A stretch of DNA of 64,000 nt, taken from NCBI GenBank assembly GCA_010645155.1, contig CM021312.1:9560182-9624181 (forward strand), in the 5' to 3' direction. A program made the translations under genes and the position numbers. A model generated the notes under the pieces. It had not been told where the DNA came from. It did no database searches and saw only the letters and a program-made list of their open reading frames with translations. The stretch is from Tigriopus japonicus. Taxonomy: Eukaryota > Arthropoda > Copepoda > Harpacticoida > Harpacticidae. Of this stretch, positions 25,301-40,300 are shown in pieces; the stretch's first letter is position 1, and every line of letters starts with the position of its first letter.

Positions 25301-28300
25301 TGGACTCTTAAAAGCTTGCCCTAAAAGATATTTAAAAAAATACAAACAGAGAAATATATTTTGTTTTGGAAAAGTGCCATGCACAAAACGATTTTCATCT
25401 TGTTTCACTTTCTTGGAAAAGTTTGTTGATGCCGATAGAATATGTTTGTTAGAATATCGCTTTGTTTGATACCAATTGAAATAGAGATAAACAAGAAAAT
25501 TATAAAGTTCAAAATGCAAGTTTTTGTTGTTATTCTTGGACCTGAAAAGTTTTTTCAAAAGTTTTGTCAAAAAGCGTAATGCAAAAATAACCCTATATGT
25601 GTGTGGGCTTACTGAACGCTAAAAAGCAAAAGATTTGCGCAAAAGTGCAAGACAGTAAGTCATTTAGCTTCAAATTATGACTTGTTTACCCCGTGAGGTG
25701 TCATTTTGATCACTGGAGAGTGTGACGGCTTTCCCTTCATGGAATAAATTTTACTTATTTGATTAGAGTTGAAAGAAATGAAACAAATGTATTCAATTCA
25801 GCGTTACACACTTTTTGGAGAAACTGAAACAAAGTAGAAATTGTTCATGCATGCTTCTTTCTCAAAACATAATCGGTTGTCCATTTGGCTTTTTTCGAAA
25901 ATCTCCATCAAAGAACGCTTGCTCGAACCCCCGCACGCGGAACGCGGATTGGAAAACAGGGTTGCTTTCAAAGTGACTCGCTTTTTTTGACTTGGATTTC
26001 AGGTGGCTCCCTCTGAGAAGTACATTTTGTTCACTCTCGACTGAAGAGAGCAGCTCCCCCTATAATCACAGCAGAACCTTGAACTAAGTAGAGGGATTGA
26101 AGTATAGGGAAGGAGTGGTTGAATATGTATTTGAAAATTGGCGGGAGATTGAAGTTTTGGCTTAAAAGTAAAAATAAGGCATTTCTGCAAAGAAGTCAAT
26201 CTATCAAAAACGGCAAAAAAATGAAAAATATTTTTTAGCTGTCTGGCTAACTCTGCTGTTTAGATTTACTTATTCCGTTTAAAAGTAGAACACTAACAGT
26301 ACAAACTTTGGGCTTCAGTTTTAAAAGAAGATAAGCCAATTAAGTGTACCAATCACAATAAATCTCAGTCTTGCGTGTCTCTAAAAGTTTCTAGGGTCTC
26401 TATTATCAGCTCAGAATGTTTCATATTCATCCAAAATATCCATCACATCCTTAGGATAAAGATGAATCGGGAACTCTAATCATGATTGCCAACGATGGAA
26501 CTCAGCACCCTCCGCTACAATTTCCCCCTGGTGGCCATTTGATGCAGTTCTTGACTTGCTTGGAATCATGCTTATCGCCTCATGGGGTTCTGGAACCACC
26601 TTTGGCATCTACCAATGAGCACAAAGAAGGTGTTGAAGACACGCCAAAAAAGACCCGCAGACTCCTTCCACTTTTGAAAAGAAGAAAACAGGTTAGACAC
26701 CGATATTTTGTGAATAAATTGCATGGACATATTTCAGGGCATTAAGATATGTGCAATGTTGATGCAAGGACAAAGATTTTAGGGGGAAATATGATTGCTC
26801 AAATAGGACAACATAGTTACTCAATTGTTGATTAAAGAAGATGAATAATGATAAAGATGATGATAAAGATGAAAAAGATGATAAAGATGAAAAAAATGTT
26901 GATAAAAAAATAATTAAGTATGAATGAAAACCTCTTGATTAAAGAAATTCCTGTGGATGAGTTATGGCTACATCTCGTTTTAGAACAATGACGCCACTTT
27001 TGCTGGATTTATACAATTCCTCATGAACTCATTGGTTAGTAGTGTCTCCAAAAATAATTTTAAATTGTGATTTTGGGGCTGGATGGGACTTTGTTATTTT
27101 TTGTTTTTGCTAGGTCTTCAAAAAGGAGTAAGTTCATTTTTTACTCTTTTCATCAAGGTAGAATTTTCATTTCCATTGCACCGTCCATCATTTCATTTTT
27201 TTCTTTTTTACAAATACGCAAATGCACTGATTTTAAAAAAGCATTACTTGCTATATTCACATGGTTTTGTTAACTGACTCAAATGGGGCTGCAAAGTCAA
27301 TTAATAACTTTGATCTCGCCTGTCATATATTTTCAATCTTTACTAACAAAAATGTCCCATTTTTACCCAACTCAACCAATCCTATCGCTAGAGCCATTTT
27401 TGTCCTTTACGGAAGAATGAGTAACATATTTTGGTACACAAGTTGTTGTTTCGTTTTTGGGTTGAAACACTAACACAACACTGGTATTTTCTCTTCAATA
27501 ACCAGACACACTAGTTTTCTTTGCCATCCAAAAGATGGCATTCCCATAGTTCGCTTCTTGCCTTGAGTAAAATAGGAAGTCTTCAAAAATTCATTTCCAG
27601 ATCACGGATAGCACAGAGATCAACGAATCCCAAACCAACATTCCCAAACTGACCCTGGCCAAGCCCAACAGTCCCAATGACTTTGTCTTCAAGATCGTTC
27701 CACTCACGCCGAACTCGTCCCTGTCGTCAGCTGGACCATTGCTCCGACCTCCAGGATCGGCACCGGCAGATTTCATGGGATCCACAGGATCTCTACTCTC
27801 AACGGGAAGCTTGTCCAAAACCAAAAGCGACTGGTTTTCCAACCTGTTCTCGCCCAGTAAATCTCGACATAACAGTACAAGTACGGACACCTCAAGGTAA
27901 GGAAGACTTTTGTTCTAGAAAGGTAACATAGCGTTAAAATTTAAATGGCCTCATATAAGTCGTATGCAAGGAGCATATCATTAGAAACGGGAAAGGGAAT
28001 TTCGCGCCAAAAAGGAAAGGGTGTTATAGTACAGGGTGCGCCGACTAAAACTGTGCAGGGAAAAACATTTTTTTTTTGGCGAGTACATCGACTTTTTTGA
28101 TTAGACTGGCAATATCCCCGACTAGCAGACAGCCTTTATGAGATCACATTCCGGAAAAGCAAACGAACGACTTCTTCAATACATTTTGTAATGTAGTTGA
28201 ATCAGGATTTTGACATTTTGTACCCTCTCTTGCTTGCTCCAATAATATTCTTCCCCATACTTTGGGTCAGATCAAGATGATTCTAATCCACTTATCTTTT

Positions 28301-31300
28301 GGAGCAATTCCAAAGACAAAGGTTAGAGTTCATCGTAGCCGTAGGGTTGATATTTGCCTGCAAAATTGATGCCAACTTGTGTTGAACGTTCTAAGGTACA
28401 GCTAATGAATCAATGCTTTTATTGCCTATGAGTTTAGTTTATGAATTTACGAAATTGTATTATTGAATGTTTTATTATTCATTGTTGGTCATATCCATCT
28501 GTATAGAAAATCTCCAAATTTTCTTTGATGAACTTCAAGCTGAGTAAAAATATGTCTCACTAGATGGAGTAATATCTTGATAAAACTGTGAGGGCCTTTA
28601 AACAACAGCCAACTGGGAGGTCACAATTGAGAATAAGCCCAAAAATTGCACTCCAAGACAATATTCTGCCCTGTTCTTCAATTTGCACAGTAGGGGTTGG
28701 GCAAGGTGCAACTGAACTTTTGTTTTGTTACATGATTTTTGTGACTTCTTCCAAATTATTTGGTCTGCTTCAAGGAGTCCACATTTGCAATTGTATTTTC
28801 AAAGTTTTGAGTGCCCCACCCTGTATGGTCCTAGAACAAAATATTTCCTCCTTTCACTCATTTGAAACAAAAAAAAAATCAAATTTATTATTGTCTCGTT
28901 TTAGGTTCCCAAACATGCCGTTATATCAATAGTTTGTTCAATGAGGCAATAATAATTTTGATTTAAGTTTTACCGTATTTTTTACACAAAAGGCGTTCTT
29001 AAGACAACTTATGTCTCGTGAATGACAGAATCAACATGAAAAGTCATTCTAGAACGAAACCCATTTCAATGGTTCTCGTGAGAGGACTCGGAATCCAATT
29101 TGAAACCCAGTCATTCACATCAAAGCCAGAGCTTCTCTGAAGGTTCTTTTGGAAAGGAGGGAGAGAGAGAGAAAGACCAATGGTAATTGAGGGACCAGGT
29201 TTTGATCCATCCACCAGGGTGCTTCCAATTTGCGGATTAATGTTCCACGGAAAGAGTCTGGTACACAAGTCGAGTACTGAGAATGACGATCAAGTTCGCG
29301 GGAGGTGTTCTTTAATCAAGTTTGGAACAATTACAGTAACAATAACAACCTCACCTTTCAAGGCTTCTAAGACTTCCAAAGGCAATCATTGCCTAGAAAC
29401 GAGATACTTTCGCCATATTTGTCCTTTTTGTGGGTTCAATGAAACAGGAGTAAAGCAAATAAATATCTCTGACATCTAATATCCTTGCCAAGCTTACAGT
29501 AAAATGTAAGAGCACAAATATTGTCGTACAAAATTATCGTAAATCGTATATTGTTATACAAAAATTGTGTTGTGTTTGGGGAAGCATGGTACAATTGAAT
29601 TCCACCTATTTTTTTTTTTATTGTTCTCACCCGCTTCTGAAATGAAGCCATATTACTTTTAGTTTCTTTGAAGTTGATGTTTACCAAAAAAAATAGTTTA
29701 ACAATGCCCTTTCAGACTTAAAATACCCTTGAAGTCAATTCGGAAGCATTTTTGTAGTGTGCTTTGACACAGACAAAATACGAGTTATTAACGCTATATT
29801 AGCTGAGAGTGTTAAATTTTCTTTTCATTATCATAGGAACATTTGACTAAATTTCTTGTACATTTGGCGGCTTGTTCTTGTGAATTATATCTATTTGGAA
29901 TTACTGACTGATTGTTAGCAATTTTTCGTATTTATTTTTGAGCGTTCTCACCTAGTCAATCTCTTTATTTTTATCAAGACAGGAAACAGATGTTTGTTAA
30001 CAAATGCATTCGACTCTTTGTCATTAAAAAAGACAATTGTGCCCTCTGGACAGACAGACTGTCTAATCTTTAGTCGGCGTAAAAATAGCGTTCAAGGAAA
30101 AGCAGTTGTTTCCTATGCACTATCTAAATAGCAAAAAAGTGATTGCTTTGCATATGTTTGTTTATCTTTGAAAGGTTTTCTAACACAACTATTTGTTTTG
30201 AGACATTTTAAAAAACTCGTCAAACTGACAATGTTTGATTGTTTGATGTATGTAGATGTACGTAGAGACGCTAGATGTTAGAGAGGCGCAAAGTTTTGAC
30301 TCAACTACCATGGAGAAGAGTAAACGATTTTTTTTAACTAAAAGCACTGTGAAATAAAGAGACTCTCCATGCTTTGAGCGCAAAAAACATCGTCAAATGA
30401 GCTGTTCATTGAATTCTATTAAAATGACCTTGCCCAATGTAAAGAGTTTTAAATTGCAAACTTTCAAAATGATTTTTCAGCAAAAAAATTAAGTTGGAAG
30501 CACTAACCCTTTAAAACACTTAGTTTGGCTCTGAAAAACGCAAAAGTTGTTCTTTAGAGTAAAATGCGGAGACACTGGAATGAGTGACAGCTTGTTGAGA
30601 GTTGGGACTTTTTGGCAATGTTGAAAAAAGGGTGTGTGAACGTTACATAGTTTGAAAATCCACGTACATTGGAGCCGACGTATATAAACAAACCCAAGTT
30701 GCCGGAAAAGTTAATCAGGTTTACTATAATATTTTACTATTCCAAAATAGTTACAAGAATAGAAGCATGCATCAAGTATTGGTAGCAGGGTAATATAAAG
30801 ATCTCTGCGGTTGTGTGATTTATTAGATATTCAAATAAAATATGTTCAATATGGTCTCTTTTATTATCTCCATTTCATATATCTGGGAGAAATATCAATG
30901 CAAGTTAAAAGTTGTTTGCTAAAAACTTATATTTTCTTATGAGGCAAATTCTTAGTTAAAATCATTAGAAATTCAGTGAATTTAGGTAGGATATCAAAAA
31001 CTTCCATTAAACATCGCATTTAAGAAGTTCATTTCACTCCTAAGATAATCCTCATAATCAAATGCTTATACATGTGCATATATCAAAAATATTATAATTG
31101 GTGATGGGATTCAAGTACTTAAATCAAGCCTTCCATGGGAGGTTGCAAACTAGGGGCACGAATTTACTTATTGATGAAATGGTATTTCCTTTTTCAACCA
31201 GTGCTCCAAATCTTGTTTTTCATTAAAGAGCTCTGACATACAACCCTAACTTTTGTGACTTTAGATCAGGGGTGCTTTGAGATGCAAACTTGTTATTGTT

Positions 31301-34300
31301 GCTTAATGCAAAGAAACTGGTATCTTAATTTTTTTTGGATGACCCCAGTTGGCAACCTCCCTTGGAAGGCTTGATTCAAGTTCTCGAATCTCATCAATGG
31401 GCCATCACACAAAGATAATCATTTATAGTAGTAATGGTATGTGCCTAGCATATTTTGGCAACCCTGATTGACTTTGCCGTCAACTAGGATTTGTTCTTGT
31501 ACGGCGGCTCCTATGTACTGTACGTGGTTTTTCAAGCTATGTAACGTTTTGTAACGTTAACGTGCTCTCACCATAACGAGATATACAAATTTAAACCAAA
31601 AGGGTTTTGTACCTAGTCTGGTGGTTTTGTTAAGTTTAATATGTTCTACATTCAAGCTTGCCTTTGAGTTCGGTTAAACTAAAATGAAAAAAATCAGTTG
31701 GCAGAGAACATCCCTTTCATGATGAGAAAAGATCGTTAGTGAAAGTTTCCCAATTCAGCAGATTTATAATTAATGGCGTGTGCATGCAATTCGAGTTAAC
31801 AAGCAAATTCTGTTCAAAATTCATTTTGTCTTATTAGAATATTGCTGTTCGCAAAATCTTTTTTGTAACTAAGCATGCTTTGACAACTTTACTTGAAGCA
31901 AAGTTCCATTTTGCACGGAAATGAAATGTTCAAGAAGACTCTGCTCTCACTGTTTGAGTTTCAAAAGAATCTTCTCCTCTATCTCTTTTGACGGGTGTCA
32001 AAAATGGTAGGAACACATTGTAAACTAATCAGCGACGGAACTTATATCAAAGCAAAAAGTTTTGTCGATTTAAACTTGTACGAACCTCATGATTTAAGAA
32101 TCTTTTAGAACGGCCGTGTGGTTCTCCGCCTTAAGACGATCAGGGTAGGGAGATGTGTGTTTCAACCACAGAGAAATTGTTAGTGTTTAAAAGCGTTGTG
32201 ATTCCGGTTCATATCAGCTGCTATCTGAGGTAAAACAACTCAATCATTATGAAAGCCAGGAAATATTTTTTTATTGAAAAATATTTTAAAAATATTTCCC
32301 CACTTTTCCTCGATTTTTTAAAAATATTTTGGCTGTTTCTAGGAAAAAATAAATATTTTCTCGAACATTTTAGTCAAAAAAAAAAAAAAAAATTCGGGCA
32401 AAATTGAGAAAAAGAAATGCTCAATAGTCTTTCCAAAATGAACCCAAAATGCAAAATCTCTTTGCGCCATCTATTGAGGCAAATTGAAAATTGTATTTTT
32501 GAATCAATTACATGTGAAGTTTGCCCCCAAAAACGGTGAAATGCATCCATTAATTTCACCAGGAACAAAGTTGGAAAATCGGTGCACAGAGACAAAAATT
32601 GCATAAAATGGCCTTGTCAAAAAAAAAAAAAAAAAATTATATCTCCGGATTTTTCCAAATATTTTGGGCTTTTGAAAAAAATATATATATATTGGATATT
32701 CTGTCACTTTTTTGCAAATATTTTTCCGGGGCTTAATCATCACAAACTGACAAACCTGAAATGTTTCAAAAATTCAAAATATGACAAAAATAACTGAATT
32801 TCCTGGATGACAAGGCCAGTGATGAAAGTTATTATTTCCAGTGAAATAGAATCCGAAGTGCTTTCGGCCAAAATTACAATTTTAGTTTCGGTTTTGCTTG
32901 TGCCAAGGACATAGAAATACACTTTGAGGCTTGTCAATGCACTAAAATGAGAGGTTATTTCAACAAAGTAAATGTTCCATTGAATTTTCAGTGTGGTAAC
33001 TAAGCCACAACTGGTATTCTGTAATATATCCTTTTTTTGAGTCATCCTTGGTTATGGTTATCGGTTTATTTCAGAGTTTGACAACAAAATTGACGATTTT
33101 TTTTAAGCCAAAAAAACTTGATTTTTTTAACATTGTAATTAGCTCAAACACTTGAGCAATTTAAGTTTTTATGGTGAATTTTGCATATTTATAATTTTAC
33201 AGTCAGCTACTTTCGGTTTCAATTTTAGTTAAGTCCTCCTGCGGTTTCGGTTATGAGCATTTTAGTCATCACTAACATTTCAATTATTGTATAGCCCGGA
33301 AAAAAATGTTGAAAAATACTGAAATTTAGGAAAAGAGCCAAAAAATGTTGAAATTTAGGATAGAAGGGCAAACAAATTGTTGAAGTTTAAGAAAATCCAA
33401 AAATATTGAAATTTAGGTAAAAAGGAAAAAGAATGAAAGTTAGGGGGAAAAGGCAAAACATTTTTACCATAGAATTTTTGAGCACCAAAGGGCTCTTGCC
33501 CGAGATTACCCAAGATATCTGCTGACTATAAAACACATTTCTTTTGCACAAGCAACAGGGAGCAGGCGCAATCTGAATTTATCTATGCTTTCAATTCGAA
33601 GTGTTAAATTCATTTTGGGTTAATGTGCTCTTAATCTGGCCTCATAAAGGTGATGGGATAACAATAAGCATTTTTGTTTGTGATCAGATCGTGATTCACT
33701 AATTCAAAAATAATGAAAATTGTTTCCAGATCTCAAAGTTTGAGCGAGTATTCAGGCCCAGATGCTTCCACCTCAACCACGAGCTCCAATAATCCCAACG
33801 ATATTTTGGAAGAACATGGAGTGGATCTGGAGGATGAGGAATTGGTCATATTGTCAGAAAGCAACCAAAACGGCCACACCACGAATTTATGCTTGGGCGT
33901 GTCTTCACATTCCAAACAGATGCGATCCTCTCCAAGCGAACCTTTATCAACCCTGTGCCACACGATGAAACGGCAAATTTTCTCAAGGTTAGCGATCCAA
34001 TAACGAGACCTTGGAAGAGTTATTGCTTCGAATGGTTTTCAATCGGCTTTTTCAAGTAAACGTCTCAAACGTTTCTAGTGAAGTTGTACTAACGCCATCT
34101 ACCATTCAAAGGAGTCATTTCTTGAAAAGTAGTAAAAAGTAAAAAAAAACTGCCAAAAAGAAGTGTTAAGTAAAAAAAAGGTTATGGTGACATTGTGAGG
34201 TCCAGTCGAAAGAGCAGAACAGTGTTACCAGAATTTTACGAACCAATCATGCCAAAAAATATCAAAAACCAAATCAGAAACCAAAGTGTTTTTTAGTAAA

Positions 34301-37300
34301 TAAGCATTTGCCATTATTCATCTTGAAACTACTGTACTGATACTGAAATATCTAACAATACTGCTTTGTTGTTCTTTTGTCCGGACCTCACATCGTCATC
34401 ATTACCAAAAAAAAACACTGAAAAACTTTTTAATAATTACCACTGAAGGCCCGTTTCTGATATTTAATATTGCAAAGTAGTCAGCGCCAAGGAACTCAAA
34501 ACTGAATTGTCTCTTGGAGTGGTTACATGTTGCATATACATCACGATTTGTTGGATTTATCATAGTTGAACACAAGCTACAAAATAGACCAAAAAAGACC
34601 TTGTTTGATCAAACATGGAAAGGATAACAAGCACTCCAAAGTAGCTAAAATTTCATCTGGGGACATAACCAGCAGAACTGCCATCAAAGACCTAGGTTAT
34701 TGGTAGTCAGATGTTTGCTTAGGCAAACTTGATGCGAGCAAAGCCATATGTGATCAAAGGAATCAGATTATTATTGTTTCTTCAAGGAAAAAAATGTTCC
34801 CTTGCCATAAAGATTGGACATTCCCATATTTCAATCTCTCCAATTTCTAGAATTGAGCAAGGGTTGAAGAGGAAACTTGTTAATGATATAAGCAAGTTCA
34901 GGCATGACCCTTGAAAAGACTGAGTTGCACACAGTTAAGAATGGTTTTAATTATATCATAAGATTTGGCATATTGAATTGACCATTATGCTCTTTTAGTG
35001 GTGTTTTCAAACAGAATCATTGCTGAATAAGGGCTCACTCAAGCTTGCACCTTGCAATTGCCAGAGGGTGAAGCATGGCATTGTGTGTAGTGCGTTGGAT
35101 GGCTGGGGTTCGAACCTGGCCTCCAAACTCAATTCTTTAGAGTCAAAATTCAGCCTTGAACCGTCTTTTCAATTGTAACAACTACCAATAAATACCATTT
35201 GCAGCCAAAAAGTGACAAGGAGCGGGAATATCCTTCATGGAACACCCTTTATCAGTGATTTACTGACTCCTGAACAAACAAACAAACAAACAAACTTTTG
35301 CCGCCATGCTGCCTAAATTACGCAACTATTAACTCTTAACAATTCAACATGTTGATAAAAAATCTAACAATTAAATTTCATTTTTTTGGTCGTGTATGGA
35401 GAGGCTGATAGCAAAAATGGCTATGACAATACAGTTGGAACCTTGCTAGTTTCTGAAATATAAAGGGTCAATAGTTAGTTACCCACTTTCACATGGAGCT
35501 TTGAAACATGTAATTTAAAAATATATGAAGACTTGAATCAATAAAAAGTATTTTCCCTGAGTCTTTTAAGCGTGCCTTAAAGTTACCTAAGGTGCACTAA
35601 GAAACACATCTTGTTGACTCAGCCTTCTTATTCTTGGCAGTTACTTGAGATTTACAGTAAATATTCAACCATGTACAAATTTTGGAACGAATTTGATTTT
35701 TGACAGGAAAATTGAATCAGCTTTTAAGACCCTATATCAATTGGCATTTTTTGTCAACTCTTTCTAATAATTCATCCGCTTGGTCCACCACTTCACTTTG
35801 CAGTAGCTCTTGATCAAGTCGAAACTAACATTTTTGAAACATTGCCCCCTGTATTTGATGTATTTAGATTTATTGCCCGACTTTTTTGGTACACATGAAA
35901 TATGGCATTTGGCAAATGTTCCAAGGTTGTCCCTCCTTTTACCTGAACTTGTTTTTGCGTTTGACAATTCCTCAGTGTCTCATAAATTGTTGGCCAACCT
36001 TCTTGTGGCTCCATTTTGCTTTGGCCTTGATAGTGATAGGCTCTTTTCTTTCTAGGGCCTTTTATGGTTGGCTCTCTCATGTGCGTCAACTCAAGGTAGC
36101 CCGTCAACACCTCAGTGACTTGGCGTTTCATGATCCGCTTCCATCTTTCAATAACACATGGTCCTCGGGTGTGACTACCAAATGGTGGAATGAGCAGAAG
36201 AAGATCCTGCTCAAAACATCCAGTCCATATGCTTCCAAAGAGTCTCTGCTCACAGATGAACTTCAAGAGGATCAAACTCGAGCATCCAAAATCAAGGATT
36301 TGGAAAGAGAAATTCATCTCAGGATCTATTACGGTGGCATCGAACCTTGTGTCCGCAAGCAGGTAGGTTTAGATGAAGAATTCAAATTCAGTTGAACTGA
36401 AGCTCATGTCCAGACCAAGAACAGTTGTCCATTGGTCCAATTTCATTAATGTTATTTTATCCACCAATGCCCCATAAAATAAAAAGGGGGCACATCAGGG
36501 ATTCCTTCCCCAGAGAGACACACGAACGCCAATAATTGCGAGCTCTTACATCCATGAGAGGGTACATTGCATTTTCCTCAAGACATAGTCGTAAAAGGTT
36601 TACTTGCTCAAGAGCAATTTCGATTCATTGCGTCAAATACGTTAAAAAGAAGGCTTGGATGGTTTACCAACAAAACCTTCAAAGAATTTTGAGTGGGAGT
36701 CCATTTAGTGCTATTTTTACGAGGCGAGATGAGTCGTAAAAGGACATTTCTTATCGACTTGTTTTTCTCTCGTGATATGTGGGTAAATAAACAAGAAGGA
36801 CAACTTAGCCGTTCAGTTGTGGATTTTTCATAAATATTTTTTTCTTTTTGGAGACCGCGATTTTAGATAATTAGTAGGGGCAAAATTCTTGATTTAAGCA
36901 GACTTTCCCGCAAACCGAAATATGTATTCGGTACACATGAATAAAAACCAATAAATTTGATATCAAAACACAACCATATAAATGTATGCCAAATGTCTAA
37001 TTCATTTAGCTTTTTTCATAACAAACTAATTTTGCACCGTAATTTCATAGCTTCTAAATATTCACTTTCGCTTTACCTTAGATGGGCACTTTTGGAAATT
37101 TTCAATTCCATCAATCTAAAATCTTGAAAAAAAAAAATCTCTAAAATAAGAAACTATTCTCCTTGTTAGCTTCTAATTTGAAATTGGGGCCAAAGAATGG
37201 CAAAATTATCTAACTGACAAATGAGCTCCTTTTTTGGGTCAAAACAAAATATTAGCCCTGATCCAAGAACGACTGAATTACTCAGGACTGGGAGGCTTAC

Positions 37301-40300
37301 GAAAGGAATCATGATTTCTAACAGGAACAAATCAATTACGTTTTTTGCAAATGAGACCTTGCTTATGTTTACTTGGATACGTATTCCAAATTTCACCTCA
37401 AACGAACGTCGGAGTCAAAAGTTATGCTCTGTCGATTTTTATCGAGTACGAATGAACTAGCCCTTTTTCGGTAATTGTTTTACCACAAAAGGGCGAACGC
37501 TTTCATTCTATGCCCTCTATAGTACATAAGTTTGAGAAGGCATAACTTTTCACTCCGGCATTTGATTGACCTAAAAATTGAAACATGTCGTCTTCTCAAA
37601 GCCAGCAAGGTCTCATTTGTAGAAGAACGCAATTGAATTAAGCCTACTCTAATCATAATTCTCATCGTTTGCCCCTTACTCCAGAAATTCAGTACGTCTT
37701 GCCTGAGCCCTTCCCATCCGAGTTCTTCCCATCAAAAGTCATCTATTCAAAACAAATGACTTTAAGTCACATGGCTCTGTTCTTGATTTCAGGTGTGGCC
37801 TTACTTGCTGAATCATTACAAGTGGTCCTTTGATCAAAATGACATTGATCAGATCAACGCTAAAACTCGAGCCTCGTTTGAGAACAAACTTTCAGATTGG
37901 ATGGCGATCGAGGCTATTGTTCGACAAAGGGACAAAGAAACGGCCGCAGCCAATATCGCCAAACTCTCGGGAGGTGAGCCAATATCCCTCATGGGCAAAC
38001 TTTCGAACCCCTTGAGGCACTGAGTCTATATTTGTTTTAGTTTCGGTAAGCGTCGAGAACACTTCATTCAGCAACAGCATCAACATGAGTAACGAAGTGT
38101 TCGAGTCCGTTGATGATCCATTGTCCAGTCGAACCGTGTCTGCGGATAAAATCTCCACCATTACCGAGGTATTTCTAGCCCAACACACAATCCCACTCAA
38201 ACCGTGTCAATCAACAAGTTCCGTCTGAAAATTGGTTGTTTTGAGGGGGTAGAGGGAAACCTTGAACATGGAAAAGGCAATAGTGACGTATAAAGTACGG
38301 GCACGATTTTTGAGCTTTGTAGGCTGCTCAGGCTGCGCCACAATCGTTGCAAAAACTACCATGATCAAACCTTTGCCAGTTTCTCCAAAACTTTGAGCGC
38401 AAAATCACTCATTATGAACAGTTATTATTCCAAACTTTTGGTTTCTACGTATTGCATCCAACAGTCAATTTGAGTTAGCAAGGTCGAGTAACTGGCCACC
38501 AAAAAGGCAGAGCATTTAATTATCTTATATGGCGCTGAAGGGAAGTCACCACCTCAAAAACTGGAAACACTAAAACCAGTTGGCGTCCTAGTGCCGATTT
38601 GAGGAACTGTCCACCTCTCTATAGTGACATAATGAGGCCGGAGGTTTTTGTTCCAAAGTTACGGCAGAATTTGACTTTTTAAAACATGCATGAAGGACGC
38701 AGTTAAAAAATTGTGCATTTTTGAGCATTGATGATTAGGGGTGCAGATTTCAGGCAAATGAGATTTTATGCCCAAAAACATGTTTATTTGCTATTTGTTA
38801 GCTTTTAAAGTTTATTTGCCATTTTTATTTTATTTGCCATTTTTGGGCAAATAAATACAAAATTTGTCGTTTCTTGGTCAAATCAATGCAAAATTTGCCG
38901 TTTTTGTTCAAAAATTGGAAGAAAAAATGTTTGCCAAAAAATATTTTGCTTAAATTCATTATTCAACGGAATAAACCTATTTTCTCTTAAATGTTCATAT
39001 ACTTGCATTCCACTTGATTTTTGATGAAACATGATGCTTATTTTCCAAATATAGTAGCCAGTTTTGATCTATTTTGGAAAAAAATGTGTCTATTTGCCAT
39101 TTTATTTGCCATTTCCTTGTTTATTTGCTATTTTATTTGCCAATTTGGACGCTTTTATTTGCCATTTTTGGGGCCTAAAAGGCATGTTTTATTTGCCAGA
39201 AATCTGCACCCCTTTTGATGATTAATGAGGAGCAATTGTTAGGAGATCAAACATGATAAAGAATGAGTTAAATGCAGCTTAGAAGAGTCAATGAGCAAAT
39301 TTCGCCACCATGAAAATGGATCACCTTTGAGTTGATTGAGCAGAACAAATTTTCTCAAAAAGGTTGCAAAGACGAGGCTTTAAGGTATAAAAAGGTCTGA
39401 GTATAATTATTGTGATCGCCGCAACAATCCGGCTTTACCACAGATGTTGAAGATTAAGAGAATTTATCAACAGGCACATTTCCTTGATTTAATATGGCTT
39501 TAATTCTGAATTCTCCGGGCTGAGTTGACACGTGTTATTCAAATCAAGATGACGCAATTTTCACGAACTATAATAGTCCAACCATAATAACAAAAAATGG
39601 GTAACACTATCGGAACATTTTTTTTTCCTAAAAATGGCCGGAAATGCCGACAACTGGGTTTTGCTTTCTTATGTCATGGTGAAAATTTTGGTCTAGACTA
39701 TTTCACGTCCTTTAATTAGTTCGGAGTTTCTGGATGGGAAAAGATGCCGCTCTTTGCAGTATCTTTTAAGAAGGAAACTTTAGCTTACAACCAAATTAAT
39801 CTATTAGACTTAAACTCTATCTTAAATATCTTTCTAGCTTTTTTACTTTCAATCTTTATAATAAAACTTAAGATCCACTAGACTTAGACTATATTAAGGC
39901 TTTAGACTAGACACGTCGTCCTGCTTCCAGTGTATCAGTTTTCCCCGTTATTTCAGTGCACGGAGAACTCGGAGAACAATTCCTCGGAGAGATTTCGAGG
40001 GAAATTACATTCCACTCAATCAGAGCCAAGCCCAAGGAGTCGACGTCAATGCTCGGATGAAGGAATCGAGGATGAGAGATCACTTCAAAACGGAAAAGAG
40101 ACCAGTCATAGTGACGATGAGCGAGGCAGCAATCACAATGAGGTTCCCAGTCGTGGGATCCTCGTTCAAGGACGTCACCAGGATAACCAATCCTATCCCA
40201 AAAAGGAAGTTAGTTATAAGTAAGTGCGTAGGATGATTAGGATTCATTATTATGATCATTTAGGAAGGAGCCAGGTTCAACTTTGGAAATTCCCACGCTT

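Noticed and set aside
29180..29479. 99-codon plus-strand frame in SGSM intron 8
   Set aside because: Starts well but has no splice link to neighbouring SGSM exons and no recognisable domain.
35814..36317. 167-codon minus-strand frame
   Set aside because: Antisense shadow of SGSM exon 10.
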